A DNA stretch of 64,000 nucleotides from Cellulophaga lytica DSM 7489 (GCF_000190595.1 NC_015167.1:1167501-1231500); one strand, 5' to 3'; counted from the first letter of the stretch, positions 38,715 to 48,655 are shown. Translations and numbers: made by a program. The notes: generated by a model not told the origin, from the letters alone.

Positions 38715-40003
38715 TGCAAAAATTTCTTCTTACACTTTTAACAATTTCTATTTTTATCTCTTGCAAGGATAGCAAGGTAAAGCCTAATAACAACATCCCA
38801 GAAGTAGAAACTATAGAAAAACCTGTAGTAGCAATGGAGTATGGTTTTAACCTAGATAACTTTACTGTTTTACAAGACACAATTAGAAGCGGCGATAGTT
38901 TTGGAGAGTTAATGACTAACAATAAAGTAGATTATCCAAAAATTTATAAAATATCTGAAGAATACAAAGATAGTTTTGATGTACGCCGTATTAGAGTTGG
39001 CAAACCTTATGTTATTTTAAAATCTAAAGACACTACACAAACTGCACAATATTTTATTTATGAAAACGACCGTATTAATTACACGGTTGTAGACCTAAGA
39101 GACTCTGTAAACGTTTATAAGAAAAAGAAAAAAGTTACCTACGTAGAGCGCGAGGCATCTGGTATTATAAACACATCTTTATCTGAGGCTATTTTAGAAC
39201 AAGGCATAGATTACAATATAACTAATAATTTATCTGAAATATATGCTTGGTCTATAGATTTCTTTAGACTACAAAAAGGAGACAAGTTTAAGGTTATATA
39301 TAAAGAACGTTATATTAATGATAGTATTTATGCCGGATCTGAACCAATAGAAGCTGCCTACTTTGAGCATAATGGCAAACCTTTTTATGCTTTTGAGTAC
39401 GTAACAGACTCTCTAAAACAAATAGCAGATTACTATGACCAAGAAGCAAACAACTTAAGAAGAGCATTTTTAAAAGCTCCTATTAAGTTTAATTACAGAA
39501 TATCTTCTCGTTACAATTTAAAAAGAAGAATTAAATATTATGGCTACAAGGTAAGGCCACATAAAGGTACAGATTATGCTGCAGCAATAGGAACACCAAT
39601 TATTGCTACTGCAAATGGTACTGTAGTAGAATCTACAAGACGTGGTGGCAATGGTAAATTTGTAAAAATTAAACACAACGGTACATATAGCACGCAGTAT
39701 TTACATATGAAAAACCAAAACGTTAGAAAAGGAGACTACGTTTTACAAGGAGATGTAATTGGTTGGGTAGGTATGACAGGTAATACTGGTGGTCCTCACG
39801 TTTGTTATAGGTTCTGGAAAAATGGAAGACAAGTAGATCCTTTAAGAGAAAAACTACCAACTGCAGAAGCAATTGCCGACAGTTTAAAAACTGGTTATTT
39901 GGAATATATTAAACCAAAAATGTCTCAGTTAGATAAAATTGTTTTTCCTAAAAAAATAATTACTCAAGAAGAAGATAAAGAAGAAAACATAATTAATCCA
40001 TAA
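38714..40003 (+). CDS. M23-family peptidoglycan peptidase lipoprotein with an HxC zinc motif
   Basis: A 429-residue lipoprotein (lipobox ISIFISC). Residues up to about 270 form a POTRA/Csd3-like N-terminal region with a LysM-like or inhibitory role. The LytM/M23 domain carries HxxxD as HKGTD (283-287) and GPHVCYRFWKNG in place of the standard GPHLHYE, so the last zinc histidine is Cys364. Cysteine can bind zinc, and I recall similar wording in related Bacteroidota proteins, so activity is possible. It would cleave stem-peptide crosslinks in the periplasm. It overlaps the dioxygenase gene by one base; pgi follows 2 bases later. Confidence 0.88.
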   Translation: MQKFLLTLLTISIFISCKDSKVKPNNNIPEVETIEKPVVAMEYGFNLDNFTVLQDTIRSGDSFGELMTNNKVDYPKIYKISEEYKDSFDVRRIRVGKPYVILKSKDTTQTAQYFIYENDRINYTVVDLRDSVNVYKKKKKVTYVEREASGIINTSLSEAILEQGIDYNITNNLSEIYAWSIDFFRLQKGDKFKVIYKERYINDSIYAGSEPIEAAYFEHNGKPFYAFEYVTDSLKQIADYYDQEANNLRRAFLKAPIKFNYRISSRYNLKRRIKYYGYKVRPHKGTDYAAAIGTPIIATANGTVVESTRRGGNGKFVKIKHNGTYSTQYLHMKNQNVRKGDYVLQGDVIGWVGMTGNTGGPHVCYRFWKNGRQVDPLREKLPTAEAIADSLKTGYLEYIKPKMSQLDKIVFPKKIITQEEDKEENIINP

Positions 40004-40005
40004 TA

Positions 40006-41652
40006 ATGGCATTACAGAACACCAACCCTACTAAAACTGCCGCTTGGCAAAAATTACAAGAAAACTATACTAACACTAAAAATCTTAAGGTTAAAGATTT
40101 GTTTAAGGATGATGAAAATCGTGCTAAAAAACTAACCATAAAAGATAACGATTTTTTGTTTGACTATTCTAAAAACAGAATTACAGAAGATACTGTAAAG
40201 CATTTATTAGAATTAGCAAACCAGGTAGACCTTAAAGGAGCCATAGAAAACTACTTTAAAGGAGAACCTATAAACCAAACCGAAGGAAGAGCTGTTTTAC
40301 ACACTGCCTTACGAGCAAAAGAATCTGACACAGTTTTAGTTGATGGTAAAAACGTAATACCTGAAATTTATGCTGTTAAAGAAAAAATTAAAAATTACAC
40401 AGAAAGTATAATATCTGGTAAAAGCAAAGGCTACACAGGTAAAGCTTTTACAGATGTAGTAAATATTGGTATTGGAGGGTCTGATCTAGGACCAGCAATG
40501 GTTGTAGAATCTTTAAAGTTTTACAAAAATCATTTAAAAATGCATTTTGTAAGCAATGTAGATGGTGACCACGTACACCAAATACTAAAAGAACTAAACC
40601 CAGAAACTACATTATTTGTGGTAGTTTCTAAAACTTTTACAACACAAGAAACACTTAGTAACGCTACCACTATAAAAAAATGGTTTTTAAACCCTGAATT
40701 TAAAACCAAAGAAAGTGATATTGCACTACATTTTGCTGCCGTATCTACCAATGCAACTAAAATAGCAGAATTTGGCATAGATGCAAACAATGTATTTCCT
40801 ATGTGGGATTGGGTTGGCGGACGTTTTTCTTTATGGAGCGCCGTAGGTTTAAGCATTGCTTTATCTGTAGGTTTTACCAATTTTAACAACCTATTAATGG
40901 GTGCTAACGAAATGGATGAGCACTTTAGAAATACAGATTTTTCAGAAAACATACCGGTTGTATCTGCCCTACTAACTATATGGTATAACAATTTTTACAA
41001 TGCAGAAACCGAAGCTATAATTCCTTACTCGCAGTACCTAAGTAGATTTTCTGCTTATTTACAACAAGGAATAATGGAAAGCAACGGAAAAAGTGTAGAC
41101 CGCAATGGAGACCCTGTAACATACCAAACAGGAACTATTATTTGGGGAGAACCAGGAACCAACTCTCAGCACGCATTTTTTCAATTAATTCATCAAGGAA
41201 CTAAAGTTATTCCTGCAGAGTTTATAGGCTTTAAAGAGTCTTTGTTTGGAGATCAAGATCATCAAGACAAACTAATGGCTAATTTTATAGCACAAACCGA
41301 AGCTCTTTTAAACGGAAAAACAAAAGAAGAAGTACTTGCAGAATTACAAGAAAAAGGACTTTCTGATAAAGAAATAGAAGACCTACTCCCTTTTAAGGTT
41401 TTTGAAGGCAATAAGCCAACAACTACATTACTAATAAACAAATTAACGCCAAAAAGCTTAGGAAAATTAATAGCTCTTTATGAACATAAAATATTTGTTC
41501 AAGGCATTATTTGGAATATTTTTAGCTATGACCAATGGGGTGTAGAATTAGGAAAACAATTAGCCAGTACAGTTTTAAAAGATATAAATTCTGACAAAAA
41601 TGAAACTCATGACCCATCTACACTACAAATTCTAGAGGGTTACAAAAAATAG
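40006..41652 (+). CDS. pgi: Glucose-6-phosphate isomerase
   Basis: Interconverts glucose 6-phosphate and fructose 6-phosphate in glycolysis and gluconeogenesis. The 548-residue protein is of the long, E. coli/eukaryote type. Signatures: VNIGIGGSDLGPAMV, the DWVGGRFSLWSAVGLSIAL active-site region, QGIMESNGKSV, and EHKIFVQGIIWNIFSYDQWGVELGK with the final catalytic residues. It starts 2 bases after the M23 gene and ends with a very strong terminator. Confidence 0.97.
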   Translation: MALQNTNPTKTAAWQKLQENYTNTKNLKVKDLFKDDENRAKKLTIKDNDFLFDYSKNRITEDTVKHLLELANQVDLKGAIENYFKGEPINQTEGRAVLHTALRAKESDTVLVDGKNVIPEIYAVKEKIKNYTESIISGKSKGYTGKAFTDVVNIGIGGSDLGPAMVVESLKFYKNHLKMHFVSNVDGDHVHQILKELNPETTLFVVVSKTFTTQETLSNATTIKKWFLNPEFKTKESDIALHFAAVSTNATKIAEFGIDANNVFPMWDWVGGRFSLWSAVGLSIALSVGFTNFNNLLMGANEMDEHFRNTDFSENIPVVSALLTIWYNNFYNAETEAIIPYSQYLSRFSAYLQQGIMESNGKSVDRNGDPVTYQTGTIIWGEPGTNSQHAFFQLIHQGTKVIPAEFIGFKESLFGDQDHQDKLMANFIAQTEALLNGKTKEEVLAELQEKGLSDKEIEDLLPFKVFEGNKPTTTLLINKLTPKSLGKLIALYEHKIFVQGIIWNIFSYDQWGVELGKQLASTVLKDINSDKNETHDPSTLQILEGYKK

Positions 41653-41673
41653 AAACTACCTACTAAAATTATT

Positions 41674-41715
41674 AAAATGGCGTTGATAACTTCTTGTTTA
41701 TCAACGCCATTTTAA
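41674..41715 (+). terminator. pgi terminator
   Basis: A perfect 16-base stem (AAAATGGCGTTGATAA / TTATCAACGCCATTTT) with an 8-base loop, 21 bases past the pgi stop. Confidence 0.92.
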
Positions 41716-41826
41716 CTTAAATTTATGTTATTTTTGCGTTAACTGATTTAACATTCTGTTAACGTACAAGTAGTAGAAATTATACACTTTTGTGCCGTTA
41801 ATAAAAAACTAAAGAACAAAAGAAAA

Positions 41827-44358
41827 ATGAAAAAAAAGTACTTCGTTTTTGTCGCTATGTTATTATGTACGGCATTCGCATTTTCTCAAGGAACCATCAC
41901 TGGTAAAATATTGGATGGTGATTTAGGAGGACCTCTACCAGGAGCAAGTGTAGTTGTAAAAGGAACTACAAATGGTATGGCTGCCGATTTTGACGGTAAC
42001 TTTAGCATTGAAGCACCTAGCAACTCTGGTGTATTAGTGGTATCTTATATTGGATACATCACTAAAGAAGTAAGCTTTAATGCAGTTGGAAATGTAGGTA
42101 ACATTACATTAATGCCAGATGCAGAGGCTTTAGAAGAAGTTGTTATTGTAGCTTCTGTAGCTGTAGACAGAAAAACTCCGGTTGCTGTTTCTACAATTAA
42201 AGCTGCTGACATTGAACTAAAATTAGGAACACAAGAATTTCCTGAAGTATTAAAATCTACACCTGGTGTATACGCTACTAAGTCTGGTGGTGGTTTTGGT
42301 GATGGTAGAATTAACCTTAGAGGTTTTGACTCTGAAAACGTTGCTGTAATGATTAACGGTGTACCTGTTAATGATATGGAAAACGGTAGAGTATACTGGA
42401 GTAACTGGGCTGGTTTATCAGATGTTACTTCTTCTATGCAAGTACAAAGAGGTTTAGGTGCTTCTAAAGTAGCTGTACCTTCTATTGGTGGTACAATAAA
42501 CATCTTATCTAAAACTACAGACGTAGAAAAAGGTGGAAGTATTATTGGTGGTGTTGGTAATGATGGATATCAAAAATACGGTGCTACTTTATCTACTGGT
42601 TTAATGGATAACGGATTTGCTGCTACAGTATCTGCATCTAAAACAACTGGTGAAGGTTATGTAGACGGTACGCAATTTAATGGTTTTAACTATTTTGTAA
42701 ACATCTCAAAGCAGATTAATGATAACCACAAATTATCTTTAACTTCTTTTGGTGCTCCACAAACACATGGTCAACGTCAAAACAGAAGTTCTATTGACAC
42801 TTACAGAAATGCTGAAAGTGGTATTAGATTTAACCCAGATTGGGGTTACAAAAACGGTCAAGTTACTCATATAGAAGACAACTTCTACCACAAATCTCAA
42901 ACTTCATTAAACCACTATTGGAATATTAATGACAAATCAATCTTATCTTCTGCTTTATACGCCTCTTGGGGTAAAGGTGGTGGTGGTGGTACTGCTGGTA
43001 ACACAGACTTATTTAACACTAGATTAGGTGGTTTTGATCAACCAGTAGACTTAGACAACATCGTAGAAATTAACCGTGAAAATGGCCGTCAAGGTTTTGG
43101 TTCTGATGCTTATTTAAGAGCTTCTATAAACAACCACGAGTGGTTTGGATTCTTATCTACTTACAAAAACTCTTTAACTGAAAACTTAGATTTATTAGTA
43201 GGTATTGATTTAAGAGATTACACTGGTGATCACTATTCTGAAGTTACAGATTTATTAGGTGGTAGCTATGCTTTAGATAATGACAATGAAAACAACCCTA
43301 ATGCTAGGTTACAAGTAGGTGACAAGCGTCAGTATCATAATGTTGGTAATGTAGGTTGGCAAGGTTTCTTTGCACAAGCAGAGTACTCTCAAGACAAACT
43401 TTCTGCATTTTTATCTACTGCAATATCTAATACATCATACCAAAGAATAGATTACTTTAACTATTTAGATTCTGATCCTGATCAAAAAACTGATAGATAT
43501 AACTTTTTAGGTTATAGTGTAAAAGGTGGTGCTAACTACAATATAGATGACAACCATAATGTTTTTGCTAACATTGGTTACTTTGAAAAAGCTGCAAACT
43601 TTGGTGGTGTATTTGTTGGATTTGACAACGAAAACCAAAACCCAGATGCAGAAAACCAAAAAATATTTAGTGCTGAAATAGGATACGGTTACCGTAGTGA
43701 AAAATTAGCTGCAAACCTTAACATTTACAGAACTACTTGGAATGATAGAACAGAAACAGCTACATTTAACAACCCTGATGGAACATTAGGTACTGCTAAC
43801 ATTTTAGGAGTAAATGCACTACACCAAGGTATAGAATTAGATTTTACATATAGAGCTACAGACGAGTTAACTATAACAGGTATGGCTTCTTTTGGTGACT
43901 GGAGATGGCAAAACAATGTTACAGATGTAGAAATTTTTGATGAAGATCAAAACTTAGTTAACACAGTAGATATCTACATTAAAGATTTACGTGTTGGTGA
44001 TGCTGCACAAACTACAATGGCTTTAGGACTTAACTATGAAGTTATGCCAAAAACCAACCTTATTGTAGATTACAACTACTATGATAACTTATATGCTAAC
44101 TACGATCCTAGTGACCGTGGAGATGCGTCTACTCCAGAAGCTTGGAAAGTGCCTGATTACGGTTTATTTGATGCTGGTTTAAGACACGGATTTAAATTAG
44201 GTGAGTTTGATACTACTGTTACATTAAGAATGAACAACGTATTTGACACAAGATACATTGCAGATGCACAAGATGGTGGTGACCACGATGCATTAACTGC
44301 TAGTGTTTTCTATGGTTTTGGAAGAACTTTTAGCATAAGCACAAAAATTAGATTTTAA
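41827..44358 (+). CDS. TonB-dependent receptor with carboxypeptidase-like N-domain, probably highly expressed
   Basis: An 843-residue outer-membrane receptor. After the signal peptide (cut at AFSQ) comes a carboxypeptidase-regulatory-like domain (GTITGKILDGDLGGPLPGAS), the TonB box region (EEVVIVASVAVDRKTPVAVS) and the plug (RINLRGFDSENVAVMINGVP, SIGGTINILSKT). The barrel ends in STKIRF. Gly is coded almost only by GGT and codons are uniform, unlike neighbouring genes, suggesting an abundant protein. No SusD gene follows; the partner is a four-repeat lipoprotein 20 bases downstream. Substrate unknown. Confidence 0.92.
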   Translation: MKKKYFVFVAMLLCTAFAFSQGTITGKILDGDLGGPLPGASVVVKGTTNGMAADFDGNFSIEAPSNSGVLVVSYIGYITKEVSFNAVGNVGNITLMPDAEALEEVVIVASVAVDRKTPVAVSTIKAADIELKLGTQEFPEVLKSTPGVYATKSGGGFGDGRINLRGFDSENVAVMINGVPVNDMENGRVYWSNWAGLSDVTSSMQVQRGLGASKVAVPSIGGTINILSKTTDVEKGGSIIGGVGNDGYQKYGATLSTGLMDNGFAATVSASKTTGEGYVDGTQFNGFNYFVNISKQINDNHKLSLTSFGAPQTHGQRQNRSSIDTYRNAESGIRFNPDWGYKNGQVTHIEDNFYHKSQTSLNHYWNINDKSILSSALYASWGKGGGGGTAGNTDLFNTRLGGFDQPVDLDNIVEINRENGRQGFGSDAYLRASINNHEWFGFLSTYKNSLTENLDLLVGIDLRDYTGDHYSEVTDLLGGSYALDNDNENNPNARLQVGDKRQYHNVGNVGWQGFFAQAEYSQDKLSAFLSTAISNTSYQRIDYFNYLDSDPDQKTDRYNFLGYSVKGGANYNIDDNHNVFANIGYFEKAANFGGVFVGFDNENQNPDAENQKIFSAEIGYGYRSEKLAANLNIYRTTWNDRTETATFNNPDGTLGTANILGVNALHQGIELDFTYRATDELTITGMASFGDWRWQNNVTDVEIFDEDQNLVNTVDIYIKDLRVGDAAQTTMALGLNYEVMPKTNLIVDYNYYDNLYANYDPSDRGDASTPEAWKVPDYGLFDAGLRHGFKLGEFDTTVTLRMNNVFDTRYIADAQDGGDHDALTASVFYGFGRTFSISTKIRF

Positions 44359-44378
44359 TTAAAAAAGCATATTTTAAG

Positions 44379-45512
44379 ATGAAAAAAATTATATATTCAC
44401 TTATCGCAATTGGGTTATTCTTAACCTCTTGCGACCCAATGGAAGACATTAACAAAGAGTTAGATGTTTTAAATGCTATAGATTCTGAGATAGGAAACCT
44501 TGAATATACATTTACCGAGGACGATTACAAAGATTTCTTTGAGTTTGACTTTGCTAACTTTAGTTCTGTAGATGATGCAAAAGCATTAATTCCTAATTAC
44601 TTAACAGAAACTTACCCATTTTTAGGAGTTACCTATAACAACGATAAAGAAGTTGAAGAAGTTTCTTCTGCTTTAATAACTTTTGATTGGTACAATAGAA
44701 TACCAACTTATGAAGCAGAAATTAGAGTTTTAACTGCAGAAGAGCATAATGCTATAACAGGAGAAACTTACGGTAATTTTTCTGATGAAGATCATGTATT
44801 TGATTTCTTAGCTGCTGAATACCCTGCTGCTGAAGAAGGTGATTTTGTTTCTTTACGTTATGAGTACTACGCAGGCACTACTACTGAGCTTACAGATGGT
44901 TTCTTATTTGAAAACGGAGCTTGGACTAGATATGCTGGTTTTACACCTGCAGAATATAATGAAATGGGAGAAAGCTACCCTAATTTTTCTAGCCATGATG
45001 AAGCTGCTTTAAAAATACCTGTTACTTTACCTGAGCGTTTTAAATTTGATGCTAAAGAAGCTGGTGATATTGTAGTTGCAACTTATGAGCTTTACACTAA
45101 AGTAGGAGAAGATGCAAATGGTAACGACATTAGAGGAACTGTTACTTACACTAGCAATTTTATATTTGATGGTGCTAACTGGTCTAAATACAATAATGTT
45201 GCTACAGAAACTATTCAGTTTGCACACAACGGTATTACTTGGGTTCCTGACAATACAATTAAGTACACTTTAACTGCTGCAGATTATGCCTCAGTAGGTA
45301 ATGGGCAATACAATAACTTTGATGTTAGAGAAGGTAAAGCTGAAGCTACAGTTGAATCTAGATTAGCTAAAATAAATACAATTTTGCTTGCTAATTTCCC
45401 TAATTCTGAAGAAGGTCAAAAATTCTCTGTAACTTACAGTGTATACTCTGGATCTAACGAAGTTTGGATTATGAATGTTATTTTAGAAGGTGGAGCATAC
45501 GTTCTACAATAA
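44379..45512 (+). CDS. Lipoprotein of four diverged repeats, partner of the TonB receptor
   Basis: A 377-residue lipoprotein (lipobox LFLTSC, Cys18). From about residue 40 it is built from four diverged units of about 80-95 residues, each opening with an [FL]T-x(2)-[DEH]Y-like motif (YTFTEDDYKDFF, RVLTAEEHNAI, AGFTPAEYNEMG, YTLTAADYASVG), then a YxNFs motif and a VxYxxY strand, with units 2 and 3 also showing F-x-nGxWxxY. I know no named family for it. Codon use is as biased as in the receptor upstream, so the two are probably coexpressed and may form a surface complex. A strong terminator follows. Confidence 0.75.
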   Translation: MKKIIYSLIAIGLFLTSCDPMEDINKELDVLNAIDSEIGNLEYTFTEDDYKDFFEFDFANFSSVDDAKALIPNYLTETYPFLGVTYNNDKEVEEVSSALITFDWYNRIPTYEAEIRVLTAEEHNAITGETYGNFSDEDHVFDFLAAEYPAAEEGDFVSLRYEYYAGTTTELTDGFLFENGAWTRYAGFTPAEYNEMGESYPNFSSHDEAALKIPVTLPERFKFDAKEAGDIVVATYELYTKVGEDANGNDIRGTVTYTSNFIFDGANWSKYNNVATETIQFAHNGITWVPDNTIKYTLTAADYASVGNGQYNNFDVREGKAEATVESRLAKINTILLANFPNSEEGQKFSVTYSVYSGSNEVWIMNVILEGGAYVLQ

Positions 45513-45535
45513 TAGGCTAACATTTTAAAAAATTT

Positions 45536-45572
45536 ACCTCTATCTATACATTTAGATAGAGGTTTTTTTATA
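45536..45572 (+). terminator. Terminator of the receptor/repeat-lipoprotein operon
   Basis: A perfect 11-base stem (ACCTCTATCTA / TAGATAGAGGT) with loop TACATT and a T7 run. Confidence 0.9.
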
Positions 45573-45649
45573 GAAAAAGTTTAACGCAAAAAAACAAAGG
45601 CTTAAATTAGCTGCATACTTTTAAAGTATCAATTTTTAGTAAAGACAAG

Positions 45650-47029
45650 ATGATGACGAAATCTATTTTAAACATAAAAAAATACACTTACACTATACTT
45701 TTATCTGCAATTACATTAGGATGCAGTAGCTCTGATGGAGGCACAGAACAACCAGACCCAGAACCAACTCCTGTAAACAAACCAATTGCAGTAGATGATG
45801 AAGTAACAGGTATAGAAAATGAAGAGTTAATTATAAGTTCACTTTTAGAAAATGATTCTAGAATTGGAGCCACAATAACTTCCTTTGACGCTACCAGCAC
45901 CGGTGGCGCCACAATTATTGAAAATAGAGATGGCACATATACTTATACCCCTAAAGCAGATTTTATAGGCGTAGATACATTTACATACACAATATGTGAT
46001 ACTGAAGAAACTCCCAACTGTTCTACAGCTACAGTAACCGTTTCTATTGTAGATGAAGGAGACCCTGTAGCTATAGATGATGCCTACGCAACTGTAGAAA
46101 ATACAGCTACCACAATTACAACTGCTTTAGATAATGACACTATTATTGATGATGCCATATTAACATCTGTAGATGGTAGTGGATCTAGTGGAACTGTAGA
46201 GCTTAACAGCAACGGAGAAATTGTTTATACACCACAAAGCAACTTTACTAGTAATGATTCTTTTACATATACCATTTGTGATAATGATAAGCCTGATGCT
46301 ACTTGCTCAACAGCAACAATTACTATTACAATTGCCGAAAAACTAAGTTTTAATATACCAGCAGAATTACAAGAATATTATTCTAACGTTGCTTTTTCTA
46401 ACAATGCAGAAGTTACTTTAAACGCTTTAAAAGAGCACACAACTAACAAACACACAACTATTTTATCTTACGGGCAAAGACACAATTATTTGTATAATGC
46501 AGACGAAGATGAAACTATAGCAGACAACGTAATTTTAATGTATTCCGGTGAAAGTAGAGACCACAGAGAATATCAGTCTGGCTCTAATAGTCATTCACCA
46601 CAAACATTTAATACAGAACATATTTTCCCTCAGTCTAAATTAGGTTCTAATATCGCCGTTTCAGATTTACACCATTTACGTTCTTGTGATGCTATAGTAA
46701 ATGAAGACAGAAGTAATTTTGCGTATACAAATGGATCTGGCGAGTACAAATTAATAGATAGCAACAAATGGTATCCTGGAGACGACTGGAGAGGAGATGT
46801 TGCACGTATGGTACTTTACCTAAATATTAGGTACAATGAAGATATTACGCAAGTAGGAACAATGGATTTATTTTTAGAATGGAATGCAGCTGACCCCGTA
46901 TCTAGTTTTGAAATACAACGTAACAACGTAATTGAAGAAGCACAGGGCAACAGAAATCCATTTATAGACAACCCTTATTTAGCAACAATAGTTTGGGGTG
47001 GTAACGAAGCAGAAAATAAATGGGAATAA
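45650..47029 (+). CDS. Endonuclease I-family lipoprotein with two Ig/cadherin-like repeats
   Basis: A 459-residue lipoprotein (lipobox SAITLGC). Two tandem cadherin/Big-like domains with IAVDDEVTG...LLENDSR...TFTYTICD wording (about 45-135 and 140-230) are followed by an EndA/NucM-type nuclease domain (about 240-459). The metal-binding core is NTEHIFPQSKLG, then SDLHHLRSCDAIVNEDRSN, and the end GNRNPFIDNPYLA is the family signature. It would degrade extracellular DNA or RNA at the cell surface. Start is the first of two adjacent ATGs. No type IX secretion tail was seen. Confidence 0.9.
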   Translation: MMTKSILNIKKYTYTILLSAITLGCSSSDGGTEQPDPEPTPVNKPIAVDDEVTGIENEELIISSLLENDSRIGATITSFDATSTGGATIIENRDGTYTYTPKADFIGVDTFTYTICDTEETPNCSTATVTVSIVDEGDPVAIDDAYATVENTATTITTALDNDTIIDDAILTSVDGSGSSGTVELNSNGEIVYTPQSNFTSNDSFTYTICDNDKPDATCSTATITITIAEKLSFNIPAELQEYYSNVAFSNNAEVTLNALKEHTTNKHTTILSYGQRHNYLYNADEDETIADNVILMYSGESRDHREYQSGSNSHSPQTFNTEHIFPQSKLGSNIAVSDLHHLRSCDAIVNEDRSNFAYTNGSGEYKLIDSNKWYPGDDWRGDVARMVLYLNIRYNEDITQVGTMDLFLEWNAADPVSSFEIQRNNVIEEAQGNRNPFIDNPYLATIVWGGNEAENKWE

Positions 47030-47077
47030 GCCCAAAAAACCTTATTTTTTATTACTTTTATAGTTAAACAATTTACT

Positions 47078-47515
47078 ATGTATACTACAATTTTAAACTT
47101 ACATTCTTACTTTGCTTTTATAGTTTTAGCTATCTTAATTTTAGCTGTTATAAATGCTATTTCTGGGTTAACATCTAAAAGAGATTTTAACTTAAGTAAA
47201 GACTTTAGAGTGTCATTATTTGCACTAATATTATCGCATTTACAGTTACTTATTGGCCTAATTCTATTTTTTGTTTCTCCTAACGGACTAGAAGCAATTA
47301 CAACTAACGGAATGGGCGGATTAAGTTCTGCGGCTCGTTTATTAGCCGTAGAGCATCCATTTATAAACATAATTGCAATAGTGTTTATTACAATTGGCTG
47401 GTCTAAACATAAAAAAGTAATGGAGAGTGCTAAAAAATTTAAATTAATAGCCATTTTTTATGGCTTAGGATTACTATGCCTTTTAAGTAGAATTCCTTGG
47501 GGACAATGGTTCTAA
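47078..47515 (+). CDS. Four-helix membrane protein with conserved-looking histidines
   Basis: A 145-residue integral membrane protein with four hydrophobic segments. Histidines lie at or near the helix ends (NLHSYFAF, LSHLQLLIGL, VEHPFINI, SKHKK), which could suit heme or metal binding. I recall flavobacterial homologs being labelled cytochrome B or, wrongly, ribosomal protein L27; it bears no L27 motif. Function unknown. A strong terminator follows. Confidence 0.7.
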   Translation: MYTTILNLHSYFAFIVLAILILAVINAISGLTSKRDFNLSKDFRVSLFALILSHLQLLIGLILFFVSPNGLEAITTNGMGGLSSAARLLAVEHPFINIIAIVFITIGWSKHKKVMESAKKFKLIAIFYGLGLLCLLSRIPWGQWF

Positions 47516-47539
47516 AATAGATACAAAAAACAAAATACT

Positions 47540-47575
47540 AAAAAACCAAGTGATACAATTCACTTGGTTTTTTTA
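47540..47575. terminator. Bidirectional terminator between the four-helix protein and the EEP-family gene
   Basis: A perfect 14-base stem (AAAAAACCAAGTGA / TCACTTGGTTTTTT) with loop TACAAT between convergent genes. Confidence 0.92.
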
Positions 47576-47593
47576 TACCTAAAAGCAGACAAA

Positions 47594-48655
47594 TTAATTA
47601 TCCTCTTTTCTAATTAAATAAATGTACACCGGAAAATGATCACTGTAACCTCCAGTATAACTACCTCCAGAATATGTTCTTTTAGGGTAACCTTTGTACC
47701 TACCCTTACTAGTTATTAAATATGGGGCATTATATATACACGCTTTCCAGAAAGAGTAGCTATCCTTTTGTTTATTTACCAAATTTCCTGTAAAAAATAT
47801 TTGATCAAAAACATTCCACTTATCCCTATAGGCTAAAGAACCCTCGCCTTTTCTATATAGTTCATCCATAGGATTAAACAATATACTATCTGAAACCTTT
47901 TTTAATCTACCTTCAGTTTGTAGCACCTTTTTAAAACTCTTGTTAGTTGGGTCATCATTAAAGTCGCCCATACTAATAATTTTAGCATTTATATTCACCC
48001 GCTTAACAGAGTCTATAATTCTTTTATTAAGAATAGCAGCTGCTATTCTATTAGGTCTGCTCCGCGCCTCACCTCCACTTCTAGATGGCCAGTGATTTAC
48101 AATAAAGTAAATCTCCTCATTATCTAATAATCCACCAACAATTAATTGGTCTCTAGTGTAATCTCTATAATTACTATCTTTAAATAAAAGTAGTCTATGA
48201 CTTTTAAAAGATGTTGGTATAAATGCTTGTTTTTTATATAATAAGGCAACGTCTATACCTCTTTCATCAGGAGAGTTATAATGTATAACCCCATACCCCT
48301 TATTTATTAATGCTGGTTGCTGAATTAAATCTGTTAAAACTGTATCATTTTCCACCTCACAAACACCAATTATATCTGGTGAAGAATTAGTAACACTACT
48401 ACCAATTTTAGCCAATGTAGTAGACATATTTTTAAGTTTTGCCATATACTTATCGCTAGTCCACTTATCTTTTCCTAATGGTGTACGATCATCATCAAAA
48501 GTATTAGGATTGTTAATTGTGTCAAATAAATTTTCCAAATTGTAAAAAGCAATAGTTCTAATTTGATAACGTTGCTTAGACTGAGCTATTAAAGTTATTT
48601 TAGTACATAAATAAATTATCAAGAAAAAACCTATACATTTACTAGTGATATTCAT
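47594..48655 (-). CDS. Exported endonuclease/exonuclease/phosphatase (EEP) family protein
   Basis: A 353-residue exported enzyme (signal peptide cut near LIAQ). The EEP catalytic set is complete: FYNLENLFD (Asn), VCEVEND (Glu), VNHWPSRSGGEARSR (His), ISMGDFNDDP (Asp/Asn) and GGYSDHFPVYIYL (terminal Asp-His). The substrate could be nucleic acid or a phosphodiester or lipid phosphate. It diverges from a TonB receptor gene 65 bases away, and an endonuclease I lipoprotein is encoded 565 bases beyond its 3' end, which supports a nuclease role. Confidence 0.9.
   Translation of the reverse strand: MNITSKCIGFFLIIYLCTKITLIAQSKQRYQIRTIAFYNLENLFDTINNPNTFDDDRTPLGKDKWTSDKYMAKLKNMSTTLAKIGSSVTNSSPDIIGVCEVENDTVLTDLIQQPALINKGYGVIHYNSPDERGIDVALLYKKQAFIPTSFKSHRLLLFKDSNYRDYTRDQLIVGGLLDNEEIYFIVNHWPSRSGGEARSRPNRIAAAILNKRIIDSVKRVNINAKIISMGDFNDDPTNKSFKKVLQTEGRLKKVSDSILFNPMDELYRKGEGSLAYRDKWNVFDQIFFTGNLVNKQKDSYSFWKACIYNAPYLITSKGRYKGYPKRTYSGGSYTGGYSDHFPVYIYLIRKEDN

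Noticed and set aside
47078-47515. Ribosomal protein L27 label for the four-helix membrane protein
   Set aside because: The protein is hydrophobic with four membrane segments and has none of the basic L27 sequence.
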